Positions 1-11,700 of a stretch of 64,000 bases of DNA are shown one piece after another (the first letter of the stretch is position 1; each line of letters opens with the position of its first letter). This DNA comes from Blastomussa wellsi. Lineage: Eukaryota; Cnidaria; Anthozoa; Scleractinia; Plerogyridae. Both the position numbers and the translations under genes were made by a program. Location of the stretch: contig OX393565.1 of the NCBI GenBank assembly GCA_947652115.1, positions 6,365,881-6,429,880 on the forward strand, in the 5' to 3' direction. The notes beneath the pieces are model-generated. The model was not told the DNA's origin. It made no database searches and worked only from the letters and a program-made list of their open reading frames with translations.

Positions 1-514
1 TTGTCTAACGCTGTTTCTAGGCACCACTGAACATTCAATACACAAAGTGTATAAAAACCCTGCTTTTCTCTTCACTGAAGAGAGTTCTAGTTCCGTGAGG
101 TTTTTATTTCATATGATTGTGATTTTATTATTAGATGATTTGGATAAACATTTTAATTTTTGTTCTCTATTAACCACTTGTCTTTTATGTGATTGCTGTG
201 ATTTATGTGATTGCTTCAAGTTACTGTTCCTTTTACTAGCACACAAACTCTTGAAGTTCAGAACCCAGCTAAAGGTGCCATTTTTTGCTGATGTCAATCT
301 TAATTTCAACAGCCAACAAACCTTTAAAATTAGAAACAGACAAAAATATTAATGGATCGAAATATACCAATCACAAACGTGACCTCTTGAGCTGGTTAGA
401 GTGAAGTTTTCTTTGCTGAGAGGTATCAAAAGATGATTGACAGCAACAGATAACATAAGCTGTTGAGTAAGCAGAGTTTGTATATTATTGAAACTGCAAT
501 AATTTCTGTTTTAG
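1..514. other. Probable RPN1 intron, no feature seen
   Basis: AT-rich sequence ending in a pyrimidine tract and AG acceptor just before the first RPN1 exon at 515. Short open frames occur on both strands but show no family resemblance, so the stretch is read as intron. Confidence 0.6.
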
Positions 515-3500
515 TGAGACAAAGTTCTTCAAAGTAGACTTTGGATTCCGTCTAAAACCAGGAGACACAATCGAATTAGCTGTTGAGGAAGTATTTGCCC
601 ATGCCATGACCCCCTTCCCAACCAAGATCACGCAATCAGAAAAACAACATGTCCTATTTTCTGGCAACCACTATTACTACACACCCTACACTGTAAACAA
701 GCAAAGTACCACTGTTTCCTTGGCAACATCCTCTGTGGAGTCGCACAGCAAGCTAAAACCCACCAGCCTGTCTGATAACGCCATAACATATGGGCCATAT
801 AGTGATGTCGAGGCATTCCAGGTGAACCCTATGAGAGTACACTTTGAAAACAACACACCTTTCCTCTCGGTAAGTGAACAGATTAATATGTAATATTTAT
901 TCGGTCAGTACAAAATGCAGACTGCAGACTACAGACCTGGTACAAAATGCAGACTAGGTACAAAATGCAGACTGAGAGCAAAACAGATTGTTGCATAAAA
1001 CGTGATTAACATTTCATTTCATAGAAATGTAACTTACCCGGATCCCGGAACTACATGTAACCTTTTGTCATGCAATAGCCTTTCTGAGGTCATCTTTCAC
1101 AAAAGCCTGCAGTCTGCAGTCTGCATTTTGTACTGACCGATAATGTAATTCATGTATTGTATATTTTATACTTTGTACATGTAGATGTAATTAAGTACAA
1201 AAAAAATTCGGCTACATACAGTAATACACTGTAACAGCTGGCTATGGGCTAAGTGTAAAGGAGCTTATTAGCACCTGATAAGCTGGCTGGTTTTATTAAT
1301 GAGCCGACTTGCTTCTTCCTCAGCTCAGTACATCCCTGTACAAAATGCAGTTGGTTTTCTGGTTAATATCAAGAAACAAGCGGAGAGGTGCTGAATCCCA
1401 ATCTGTCTAGTCTCATAAAATACTTCCCCAAAAACTGCTAATGGAATTGAATAAGAATTGCATTTTGACTGTACTCATAGAACAGTACTCTTTTACATTG
1501 TACTTGCTTCCTCATCACACCAGTTTACAACTTACAGTAGGAACAGAATGTTACATGGTGCTTATTAATTTTTTGATGTAACATTTCTTTTTTTACGGAA
1601 TTGAACTTGATGTTCTACACATGTTCACCTTAGCCCAAGCATTTCTCAAACTGAGTATTTTTGATAGTTATTTTTTTTTGGCATTTTCAAATAGGTTCTT
1701 GGTATGTCTAGGGGCATTGAAGTTTCTCACTGGGGTAACATTGCAGTTGAAGAAACGTATCATATGAAACATGTCGGAGCTGAGCTTCAGGTAACTGTTT
1801 TGATCACCAGTTTGATATGTGAAACTGGGAGGCACAAGGCCCAATGGTTGGTTTGATGGACTCTAGATCAAACAGTCCAGGTTCGATTCTAAACCAGGGC
1901 TCTGCTTTATGTTTATGGGCAATCTGACACTTGACATTCATGTCAACTCTCTTCAATGGGTACCAGTGAATTTTGTGCTGGTAGGTTGGTAAAGTCTGCA
2001 TACGAGCCCAGTAGCCCATCAGGCCAGACCTTATCCCATTTTCCTTACTATGAAGCAACAAAGAAAATTTCTACTCCGCCCTGGATGGGATGCTAGTCCA
2101 TCACAGGGTCACAGGGTTAACCCCCCCCCCCCCACCCCCACAGTAAATTCGCCAGTACCCATTTATACACCTGGGTAAAGAGAGGCACTGTGAGAGTTAG
2201 ATGTCCTGCCCAAGAACACAACGCAGTGCCCTGGCCAGGACACAAGCCCAGACCGTCTGATACAGAATCTAGCGCACTAACCATTAGGCCACAGTGCTGA
2301 GGTACCATATTTTCTCGACAAGACACCACCAACATTTATTTTAAACTTGCCTTGGATACAGTGTACCTGGCATTTATTTGAACCCAGCATTTATTTGGGC
2401 CCCAGCATTTATTAGCCAGGGGTATTTTTTGTTAATTGTGAAAGCTTCATTATTTCCCGATTGTACAAGGGGCTTACTGAATGCTGAACTGTATGGTTTT
2501 GGGATACGAGGGTGAAATATAGGACACTTTTTGCACACCTATCAATGTTTCCTTTTATTAATAATATTAGTGATGAGGATATTTCAGGAAATCAAGATAT
2601 ATTTTGTGTTGCCCTAATGGTTTAGTGTCACCTTCATGTTTCTGCCCTTCAGGGTCCTTTCTCTAGATATGATTATCAACGTACTGCAGCTCCTGCTTCC
2701 ATCAAGTCCTTTAAGGCTGTTCTGCCAGCTGCCGCCAGTGATGTCTACTACCGCGATGAAATTGGCAACATCTCCACCAGTAATCTGTGGTCTCAAGAGG
2801 ACTCAGTCGAGTTGGAGCTGCGACCGAGGTTTCCATTGTTTGGTGGATGGCAAACTAGGTTCTACATGGGTTACAATGTGCCTAGCTATGAGTACCTGTA
2901 CAGTCTTGGTTAGTGGTGATTCATTTTCTTAGATCTCAGTGATGTCAAAACAAGCCAGCGAACATACAAACAACCTCAAAGCCACAAGATAATCACTGTT
3001 CAGTTGTGGTTTTCTCACACCTGATTGGCTTTTTTTTTAATTATTCATAATGGACAAAATCCACCAATGCAACAGGAAAATGTATTTGGACAGGTTGATG
3101 CTGCTGTTGGTAATAATACAGTTGATAGAATGACTCTTATTGGAGTTCTCAGTGGTTTGACAGGTCATTATGTATTGTTTTGCCTGATGTTTTGACCCTT
3201 TTGCCTCATTCATATGTTGTCTTTACAAAAGAATTGAATAAATTATTGCAGACTCAACTTCAATAACAGCTGTTGTTTTTTTAGGAAACAGATATATTCT
3301 CAAGATGCGAGTAATAGACCACATCTATGATGACTTTGTTGTAGATGACCTAACTATGCGGATTATTCTCCCAGAAGGATGCACGTAAGTGAGCTGAGCA
3401 TTGTTGTATATTAATTATCGTACATTAACATAGTGATACACCAGAGCAAAGGGAAATACCAAAGTGCACCAAGAATAAAATTAAAACTCGGCATGCAGGT

Positions 3501-5356
3501 AACAATTTTTTTGTTGTAAAACTAATCGAGAGCACTAACCATTTCTTTAACATTTTTTGTTACAAAGAAGTTTCACAGCAGGCAAAGAATATAATTTTTT
3601 CTCAGGAGATCACTTTCAGAATTTTTTTGAGCCAGGAGTTGAATTCTTGCACCATAAAACTTGTGTGTTAAAAATCTTTTTGTAGCAACATTGAACTGAA
3701 GACACCATTCGAGATGGCAGAGGGCAAACGTGAACTGCATTTCACATACCTAGACACTGTTGGTCGTCCTGTGGTTGTTGCACATAAGACTAACCTTATA
3801 GAACAGCATATACAGGACTTTGAGGTATGAAAAAAAATGGATGAGCTTGAGTGACTTCATGTAACTGAGGGACTGACTAATGTACTGACTGGCTGACTGA
3901 CAGACAGGTGCACTGACTGACTGACATGACGTTGTTCCACAAAATATCCATGCCTTGACGGAAGGGATATTTTCTAAGACCACCCCACCTCTCTGGAAAT
4001 TACAACAGTTGCCCCTGGAATTTCCCTTCTGTAATTATAAGCAATTGTCTTTCTGCAGTGGATACTTATTGAATCTTGTTCTTTCAACAGCTGCACTACA
4101 CCTTCAACAAGGTTCTGCTGTTACAAGAACCTCTGCTTGTTGTTGGTGCCTTCTATTTGCTTTTCATGCTTGTAATCGTATACATGAGGCTGGACTTTGC
4201 TATCAGCAAGGTAAGACAACAACTTGCAATTCCAAATGCTTTTTGGATTTTCAAAGGTAGAGGGTACATGTACCTCAGAAACCTCGCCAAAAACGTACTG
4301 TAATTTGTGTTGCAATGTAAATGTAGGCAAATCTTGGAGAGAGAATTGCTTGCATGTTGCCATTACACTGTAGTTTTAGATAACAAAATCCTGTCAATGT
4401 TTTTAACACAGATTTTGTTTGGTTAAAGTATTGTCAATCCAAGATCACATCAACTTGTAAGAAATTATGTAAACATTGCTTGGTGTGACCTAAAAACTAA
4501 GAAGATTAGAAGAATAGCACCCTTCCCTGACTTGCAATTAATTAACTGATTAATTACTGCAGGTAAACAAATGATAAATTAACAGTTAAATCACTTTCTT
4601 TATTCTCAAGGATGAAGCCAGTGAGTCGCGCATGCGTGCTGCATGTCTGATCGAAGAGGTTCAGCACTTGTTGGACCGTCAGAGTGGCCTGTACTCAGTG
4701 TACTCAGACACCATCCACAAGTACAAGTCAGGCAAGGATGCCACTGCGTTTGCCAATGCACGCAAGAAGCTGGATGGAGATTATCGCTCCATCAGCAATC
4801 AGATCACTCAGGTGCAGATCTCCCTTAGCAAGGAGCAACCTGAGGCTGCTGAGAAGGTGAGTCCGATTGCACAGGGTTTTCCTTTTTGGCCGGCGGCCGG
4901 CGATTTTTCGCCACATGTGAACGGCTCTGTCGCCGGCAACTAAAAGAATCCTTGCTGTTATATAATTTAAAAGTTATATCATTTATGCAAGCTGTCTCTG
5001 CCAGCTTCGCTTTCATCGACTTCAACTTTATTTCAAAAGGAAAACCCTGATTGCAGCAGAGACCATTGCATTGGTTTTCTCTTATTTTATTCCCTGGCTT
5101 CTACCATGCTTTGATTGCAACAATCATGCATTGACGGTGTCCATTGTAATTGTTTCAGCTGATAGAGCTGCAGCGTAAAGAGCACGAAAAGAAACAGTTG
5201 CTGGATGCAGCCATCGTGATGGCCGAGAAAGTGGTGAATGGCCGGCTGAGCAAGCCGGGATACGTGGAGGGCGAGGCTAACAACAAAGCAAAGAGGCAGA
5301 AACTGAGTGCCGAGATTGAAACCATGGCTGCAAGCCTTAAATGGAGTTATTTGTGA
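515..5356 (+). CDS. RPN1: Ribophorin I, oligosaccharyltransferase subunit (3' eight exons)
   Basis: Subunit of the ER oligosaccharyltransferase complex that transfers N-glycans to nascent proteins. Exons read as 515-869, 1695-1790, 2653-2908, 3285-3384, 3686-3824, 4091-4210, 4611-4856 and 5159-5356 (TGA stop). All borders are GT-AG and every phase agrees, giving about 503 residues. Recognisable blocks in order: [63 protein letters not shown], and [13 protein letters not shown] followed by a transmembrane stretch ([17 protein letters not shown]). A lysine/glutamate-rich cytosolic tail follows. The family is about 600 aa, so roughly the first 100 residues lie upstream of the window; no exon for them is visible in 1-514. 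Introns carry a TIR MITE (901-1140), SINE pieces (1826-2302) and a CAGGG MITE (4872-5049). Identity is very secure; exon ends are inferred. Confidence 0.96.
901..1140. mobile_element. 240-bp MITE with perfect 30-bp terminal inverted repeats
   Basis: Bases 901-930 (starting TCGGTCAGTACAAAATGC) are the exact reverse complement of 1111-1140. The interior has two further copies of the ACAAAATGCAGACT motif and no ORF. It lies in an RPN1 intron. No clean target duplication is visible, so the superfamily is not assigned. Confidence 0.88.
1826..2302. mobile_element. Composite of two tRNA-derived SINE copies in opposite orientation
   Basis: On the minus strand from about 2302 downward the sequence matches the complete SINE at 14766-15047: a tRNA-like head with TGGCCTAATGGTTAGTG (box A-like), then CACAGTGCCTCTC, GTGTATAAATGGGTAC and a GGAGTAGAAAT tail segment. 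A second, plus-strand head starts near 1828 (GGCCCAATGGTT, then GGTTCGATTCT as box B-like). A C-run interrupts the minus copy near 2120. Confidence 0.75.
3866..3930. repeat. Degenerate (GACT)n microsatellite
   Basis: Imperfect repetition of GACTGACT/CTGACTGA over about 65 bp, just after the RPN1 donor at 3825. Confidence 0.7.
4872..5049. mobile_element. 178-bp CAGGG-type MITE with 6-bp target duplication
   Basis: Starts CAGGGTTTTCCTTTT and ends AAAAGGAAAACCCTG. The 6-mer ATTGCA sits directly on both sides (4866-4871 and 5050-5055), which looks like a target-site duplication. A second copy of the family is at 47256-47432 with the same interior (CCGGCGATTTT, GAATCCTTGCTGTTATATAA). It sits in the last RPN1 intron and fuses to the exon reading frame only by read-through. 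Confidence 0.88.
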
Positions 5357-5562
5357 ACCCTTTGATGTCATGGTGATATTTTGTACTCATTTTAACATAT
5401 TTCATTGCAAACGAGAATCAGCCCAGCACGAAAACTGTTTGATCACTAGGCAGAGTACCCATCAAGAAGCTAGCACACTAGCCTGATGCTAGTGAAATAA
5501 TTCATGGTAGATACAGAGCTGATGGCCAAATGTCAGTCTTAAAAATTTACTGTAAGCTGTAC

Positions 5563-5820
5563 TAGAGGAGTTTTCAATTTAGTGTTGAAAGTAATTAATG
5601 AATTGCTTTGGTTTGGATTACTACGCTCAGTGATTGGTTTAACAATCGCGCGTCACTTGTACAACCAATTAAAAGGAAAACCGTGCGTGCAGGTATTCCC
5701 GCGCTTTGTGTCGGCTACGTGTATGACTTCGAGTTTTGATTTGATCATCTCTGTCCTTTGTGATTGGCCGAAGTAATTACTGTGGTTTTGGTTTTCTGAC
5801 ACTCAATTGAAACTCGCTCT
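5563..5820. mobile_element. Foldback MITE downstream of RPN1
   Basis: Left end GAGGAGTTTTCAATTTAGTG and right end GACACTCAATTGAAACTCGC are imperfect inverted repeats, and GTAATTA occurs just inside both ends. No coding potential. It may lie in the RPN1 3' UTR, because no polyadenylation signal is seen before it. Confidence 0.65.
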
Positions 5821-5960
5821 ATCATTGGTCTTTTGAAGTTTAGCAGAATTTGTATCAGAATAAGTGTTTGCGCAAGAAAACACTCTTGTTTGTTGCGATA
5901 TGTCACGTACATAGTGTCGTGTATATGTTAGTAAACAGCCATTGAGTAGGATTGTTGGTA

Positions 5961-5992
<32 letters not shown>

Positions 5993-6977
5993 ATCGTTTA
6001 CATGCGAAAGTTTCAGTATTATATTTTACGCAGAGCGTGTCGAAACGAAAGAGATCACTGAGAAACTTGCTAAAGGTAATCAAATTTGTTTAAAGTTCTT
6101 CCAGAACCATAACTTACAGCAGTGCAATGAGATTTTGCTTCACCATACAATTTCCATAATTTCAATGGCATCGAAAATGGTGGAGGCTAACTAAAATGCT
6201 TTAAATTTGAGCCTGGAACGAGTGTTCTCTTTTCACGTTTAAGGATGACGAGGCACTGCCGCGCAGGACTCTAAGTGTGTATGTAAGTTCGATTTAAAGA
6301 TTGTTTTACAACTTAATTTGAGGTTCGTGCGATTAAAAGTTGGGCTTACAGTATCCTCGATGTAAAAACTTGTGAAACTCGCCAGTGAACGACCAAGACA
6401 TCAAAGAACCTTGACGATACAGAGCAGGAAAACAATAGCTCCAAAACTAAGAAACTTTCACACAAGTTTTTATATCCAGGTGACCCCAAAATTTGAGTTG
6501 AATTTGACGCCAAGACATCACTGGGTTTCCATAGTAACTATCAATATAGAATAATTAAACTTGCAAACGTATTGTGAAGAGTAGCCTTTGAATTGTGTAC
6601 TAGGTTTTCAGTTTCATTTTATCACGGATGCTAACTTCAATCACCACTCAGTGATAAAGTGATGGTGAACATTGGTCACCATTGTTGTGTAGGTTCTGCC
6701 TAATAAATTGATATTTTAAAAAGAACTTTGGATATTCATTGTTTATTGTTCCACATATCCTTTAGTATAGAAATGAAGCATCAAAGTTGCGAAACAAATG
6801 AACTTGCATGCGCCTTGGGAACAATCAATGTCAATATGCAAGTTCCAATTGAGATGTCGATCCTAATCCCAAGGAGCTTTTCACAAAATGCCTCCTCGAG
6901 CTTAGCGTCATTCAAAAATAAATTCATGTATGCCTTGTCTGCACAAGGAAGTTTTTGAGCAGTTCCAATTAGCATTT
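5821..6977. other. RPN1 3' flank; one candidate poly(A) signal
   Basis: No gene recognised. An AATAAA at 6702-6707 is the first good polyadenylation hexamer after the RPN1 stop, but it would imply a 1.35-kb 3' UTR containing the MITE at 5563. A closer non-canonical signal cannot be excluded. Confidence 0.4.
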
Positions 6978-7027
6978 AATTTGGTTTTATCAACTGGGTT
7001 GATAATGTCAATTGGCCACCGTAAAGA

Positions 7028-7075
7028 GATTCAAGAGCTGACGTTTCGAGCGTTAGCCCTTCGTCGGAGCGAATC
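7028..7075 (-). ncRNA. Hammerhead ribozyme-like motif, left PLE arm
   Basis: Minus strand reads GATTC-GCT, CCGACGA, stem II (GGGC/GCTC), GAAAC, GTC, AGC..GAATC. This matches hammerhead order: stem I, CUGANGA box, stem II, GAAA, minimal stem III, GUC cleavage site, stem I. One core base deviates (U4 to C). Stem I is shorter here because of AAGAG in place of AATTG. Confidence 0.6.
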
Positions 7076-7318
7076 AAGGAATTGTGCGTCGTGTGTCTTT
7101 ATATACAGAAAGATGGAGCTTCGCTATTGGCTGGTGCCTGGTAACGTGAAAACTTCGGAATAAATTAGTTGAATGAAAAGCGTTCGTTGATACCGTGAGG
7201 ATTAAGAGTGCCGATTTGAAAAATAAATTTTTGTTCTAGAGTTTTACGGCTTTCCGTGTTTCCTTGGTGAAGGGAAAGGCCGCAGACTGCCATATGTTGC
7301 TTAGAATGATTTGGGAGA

Positions 7319-8044
7319 TTGAAGTGTCTCGCGACCGGTTTCGATGCATTTTTGGCGGGCCATCATCGCGCCCAGCAAATTGATCGACAGTCAGCACTAC
7401 AAACGTCACAGAGAGAAAACAACGATAGAATCCCATTCACCCTCACATTTCACCCTCACAACCACGCAGTTAAATCCATCATTCTCAAAAACTTTAAATT
7501 ACTTCAAAATGATCCCGACACTGGTAGAATCTTTTCGCAACCTCCATTAATTTCATTTAAACGCGACAAAAACATAGGTAACTTTTTAGTCAGAAGTGCA
7601 TTCCAAACTAGTGATCAACCTGGAACTTTTAAATGCGCTCGCGCACGATGCAAAACATGCCCTTTCATTCACAACGTTGACAAAATATCGGGACCCAAGC
7701 GATCTATCAAAATCACTGATCATTTCACCTGTACCTCAGCCAATGCCATCTACTGTATAACTTGCACTCTTTGCAAAAAGTTATACATCGGCGAAACAGG
7801 GAGACGACTTGGCGACCGATCCCGAGAACACCTTCGTGACGTAGAGAAAGACGACAAAAATGCATCGAAACCGGTCGCGAGACACTTCAATCTCCCAAAT
7901 CATTCTAAGCAACATATGGCAGTCTGCGGCGTTTCCCTTCACCAAGGAAACACGGAAAGCCGTAAAACTCTAGAACAAAAATTTATTTTTCAAATCGGCA
8001 CTCTTAATCCTCACGGTATAAACGAACGCTTTTCATTCAACTAA
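7319..8044 (+). pseudogene. PLE GIY-YIG endonuclease domain fragment
   Basis: Open frame of 241 codons with no reverse transcriptase. The first ten or so residues come from the inverted arm, so 7319 is not a natural start. A Cys-rich linker (CARARCKTCPF, about residue 100) precedes the GIY-YIG core: AIYCITCTLCKKLYIGETGR, then LGDRSREHLRDV. The Cys residues inside the core (YCITCTLC) and the YIGET block are characteristic of Penelope-like elements, where the nuclease nicks target DNA for priming. The core residues look intact, but the protein cannot be autonomous as it stands. Stop TAA at 8042-8044. Confidence 0.85.
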
Positions 8045-8133
8045 TTTATTCCGAAGTTTTCACGTTACCAGGCACCAGCCAATAGCGAAGCTCCATCTTT
8101 CTGTATATAAAAACACACGACGCACAATTCCTT

Positions 8134-8181
8134 GATTCGCTCCGACGAAGGGCTAACGCTCGAAACGTCAGCAATTGAATC
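8134..8181 (+). ncRNA. Hammerhead ribozyme-like motif, right PLE arm
   Basis: Stem I strands GATTC-GCT and AGC-AATT-GAATC pair over 8 bp with an internal bulge. Between them lie CCGACGA (one base off CUGANGA), a 4-bp stem II with a TAAC loop, GAAAC and GTC. Helix III is minimal (self-complementary ACGT), as in PLE and retrozyme hammerheads, which are thought to act as dimers. That role is family knowledge; activity here is inferred. Confidence 0.65.
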
Positions 8182-8314
8182 TCTTTACGGTGGCCAATTG
8201 ACATTATCAACCCAAATTATATTGTCACTTTAAATTGCCGAGCTTGCGTGGTGGTATCGGCTTCTCTCGAGGGTTGAGAAGATCTGGGTACGAGATTAGT
8301 TTTGCACGGTTGCC

Positions 8315-8698
8315 CATTCTCGTCCCCAGAGCCGCTTGTCCCTCTTAGCCGGCTGGAACTGTGCACGAGGAACAAGTGGCTCTGGGGACATTCTCGTCCC
8401 CACAGCCCTTTTCGTTTCTCTTAGCCGGCAGGGCCTTGGCACGAAAAACGAAGGGTTGGGGTTAGGTCAGGGAAGGCCCTGCCGGCTAAGAGAAACGAAA
8501 AGGGCTATGGGGACGAGAATGCTCTGGGGACACACGATTTGATCCGCTGAAATCAAACAAAGGGAGTCCAATCACATCAGCCGTTTCAAACGTGCTAAGG
8601 ATTTTAAAACGGCTGATGTGATTGGACTCCCTTCCACTTGTTCCTCGTGCACAGGCCCAGCCGGCTAAGAGGGACAAGCGGCTCTGGGGACGAGAATG
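8315..8698. mobile_element. Mutator-like foldback element with perfect 9-bp target duplication
   Basis: Ends CATTCTCGTCCCC...GGGGACGAGAATG with about 65-bp inverted repeats. The 9-mer ACGGTTGCC is present at 8306-8314 and 8699-8707. A 9-bp duplication with long foldback ends indicates Mutator-like elements. The core holds another inverted repeat, 8562-8631 (GGGAGTCCAATCACATCAG and its complement). It is interrupted by the element at 8389-8521. Its right end is 44 bp before the F-box gene start codon, so it probably lies in that gene's promoter or 5' UTR. Confidence 0.92.
8389..8521. mobile_element. Nested Mutator-like foldback, 133 bp, 9-bp target duplication
   Basis: Inserted inside the element at 8315-8698. 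Same ends (CATTCTCGTCCCC/GGGGACGAGAATG) but different inner arms (GCCCTTTTCGTTTCTC). The target duplication CTCTGGGGA is exact at 8380-8388 and 8522-8530. The arms are nearly identical to those of the 1.5-kb element at 34817-36355. Confidence 0.92.
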
Positions 8699-8742
8699 AC
8701 GGTTGCCAAGGAACGCCGGATACAACATCGATTCCGCCAAAA

Positions 8743-11700
8743 ATGGCGGACTGCAGGGACGAGTTGACTTTTCTGCCGGTCGTTAAAGCCAGCGCGGTCA
8801 AAGGAGGCAAAAAGAATAAACGAATAAGATTCAAGAATATCCACAAGCCGTTGATACTACCGAGCTTGGAACTTAGCACTGTTGATGTGCAATTAGTGAG
8901 TAGTTTGTTCTCACACAAACAAATCTGCAAGAAAGTGTGCGAGTGGTTCACTGGCTGGCGATCTTGGCAACAACGGATTTTATTATGTGGTGTGTCTGAC
9001 AAGTGTACGAAGGGCCAACTACAGGCCTTAGTTACGACGCTAGAACCGGTGTTTCACAGGGATTTTGTGGCCAGGCTCAAAGGAATTTATCCAACATCTC
9101 TCATACAGGCTCGACTAGTTCGAACTGCCCCTGTAATGCCAAGCCGACCAAGTCCAAACTTTAGCGCAGAACAGTTAATGATCGCTCTTCAACCATCGCA
9201 GGGAATGGACCGGAAAAATTCTTTAATGATGGTTACAGACAAGGAAAAGCTTAAAGACGGGGATTCAGACAGTTTTCATACTGAGTTGGGCGAATTTCAG
9301 ATGAATTTTAGTGAGACTAACATACATGCAACTGCAGGCAGAATGTCTGTTGGCGAGATGGAGTCCACTCTCTTCCATGAGGGAGGTTCTGTTATGACAG
9401 CATTTGCTGATACTGTGCAACCAGCTTTACTGGTTGAGGAAAACCACCGGCATGAACATGCTCCACCATTTTTAAGAAAAGTGAGCACGTCAAACTTTTT
9501 CCAGGACTTAAATCATCAACAGCTTGGTTATATGAAAACATCATTAAGGACTGGTGATACAGATAAGCTGTATGGGCATGCGCCAGTTACATTTAAACAC
9601 GACAAGTGGTGGGAAGGCCATAAAGGAACCCGTCTGGTCAAGCCACGCAAGAGTAAACTGTCAAATCATTTTAAATCACAAATCTCTCAGATTCATCAGG
9701 TAATGGGATTTGAACGGCAGGTTTTTTGCAGGTCACAGGTCGCCCTAATTCTAACCCAAGGGTGATCTGTGACCTACAAAAAACCTGCCTTACTGTAATT
9801 TGATAGTTTTTTCAGCAAGATGTGCATGTACTGTACACTCAAATCCGTGGGGTACATGTACATGTGGCACCCAGATGGTTAATGTGCTAGGCCTGGGAAG
9901 GGGGGACCTCTCTGTTTAATATTTTATGCATAAAGCTTGATTGTAACTATTTTTTTCCTTGTGAAATGTGATTTACATGTATGTAGCCATTTTTTTTCGT
10001 GATATGTGATCGCAATTTTAAGAAATTTTCATGTGCATGTGAGCTCAATTTTTTCAGCGGTTTTACGCTTTCCATTCATAACAGTCCAAACAGGAATCGA
10101 CTTGATGTACGGTACGTAGTATGCATGTGGCTACATACATGTAATGGGTTCACGCAAACTTTCAATTTTTCCGAGTCTGACTCAAGATTGTTAACAGTTA
10201 TTCTGGAAATTTTTTGAACAGTGGTTGGATGATTGGCAGGCACACGAGAGAGTGGAACTACTGTCAGAAGTGGTCAAGTGCTGTGATGATCAATGTCTCA
10301 ACTTCTTTGCTCAGTGCTTAGCACAAAGGTAATTTTAAAGTACACATACACTGTAGTAAACTTTAAATTCATAATTTTTGTTATGTCCTTCCAGTCATTA
10401 ATATCTGTCAGATATCTGTCTTGGCAAATTAAATTCTTCCCTTATATGAACACCAGAAATATTTATGGAATTTGTTGAGACACCAATAGTGTGAGGCTTA
10501 ACCACAAACAGCAACAGTATTATTTTAATTAGTTTGCGGTTTTAAGGTTTACACAACTGACCTGGACTATTGTGGTTGGTCAATACACATGCAACATTCC
10601 TGAAATATTTCAGGTGTTCATGTTTTTCTTAGCTTGGCAGTAACTGAAGCAAAAAATGAAACAATTGTACATGTCATGTAACACTACTGCACACTCATGA
10701 AGCTGTTCATCTAATTATATAAGTACCCACTCTCAGTTTGTATGCTTTGAGCAGCAGTTAATATGGTTGAACATATATACCTCATTGATTACCCAGGTGG
10801 GAAGGGTCTCTTGCAGTATCAGGGCTTCTGATATTTTGCGCGGTCACAGAGCTGCGAAATTCAGGTATTTCTGCGAAATCCCACGAAATTGACAAAAACA
10901 AGCGAAATACTGCTAAATTTGCTACAAATCCTACCAAATACATGTCAGCACAACATATTTGAAACTTACAAACTTACAACTGTACATGTACACGTATCTT
11001 GACTATTGGGGCCGTTTACTTGCCGTACGCCCAGGACACAATGGAGACGCAAGAATGTTTTGACTTTAACCTTCAATCACGAACAACGGAGGTTCATACT
11101 GTGAACCAAAAAAATACATGAACTTGAAATTTTACACCCCCCAAAAATATCTGACATCAAAACTTCCTGCCCAATAAAATACAAGGCTTAATGCAAAAGT
11201 CAATACTGATTTATTCAATCAAACAGACCCTTATAAAAAATATGCAAAACTACGACAGATCTTCTGATGCCAAAAAATACCAAGGGTGTAAATTTCCAAC
11301 CCCAAAAATATGTTGAACCCTCCTCTCCCGTGTATATGCTGCAAGTCCCCCCCCCCCCCATTTGATTATCAGTATTTGTTCATAAAAAAACTTGGGTTAC
11401 AGGTCTAATAATTGCTAATATGTAATTGCCTTAAAGTGCAAAAGTCATGTACTGTAAAGGACTATTAAATAAGAAACAATTTTGTTTTTTAGGCTCAGAG
11501 ATCGAACAGATTTAAATTGTGTTCCAGACCATGTCCTGCTCAATATATTTTCCTACCTCAATGTTCGAAGTTTGTGCCAAAGTTCTCAGGTAAGAGGTAC
11601 ATGTACACCAAAGAATTGCCCGACGTTTTTGGTCTTTAGTAATGTAGATAAAGGACTTAAAAGTCTGTGTTGGGTCAAATACACAGGGCTTCTGATAATT

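Larger units (their letters stand above)
6978..8225 (+). mobile_element. Penelope-like retroelement, 5'-truncated, with inverted terminal copy
   Basis: The 3' part of a PLE: the endonuclease-coding region (7353-8044) and its 3' end (8045-8225). The left arm, 6978-7353, is an inverted copy of 7856-8225, so the element is a stem about 370 bp long around a 500-bp loop. Inverted partial copies at PLE ends (pLTR-like) are typical of the family. The reverse transcriptase domain is missing. Both arms carry a hammerhead-like motif. The right arm lacks the CAGTTGATAAAAC segment that closes related copies at 19217 and 21724. Confidence 0.88.

Noticed and set aside
1..514. Search for further RPN1 N-terminal exons
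   Set aside because: No frame matches the ribophorin N-terminal half; those exons must be upstream of the window.
4632..4943. RPN1 exon continuing past 4856 to a stop at 4943
   Set aside because: A consensus donor (GAGAAG/GTGAGT) and the next homologous exon at 5159 show the read-through enters a MITE.
8638..8742. Upstream Met at 8638 as the F-box protein start
   Set aside because: The extra 35 codons lie in the Mutator-like terminal repeat. The Met at 8743 has the better context and begins protein-like sequence.
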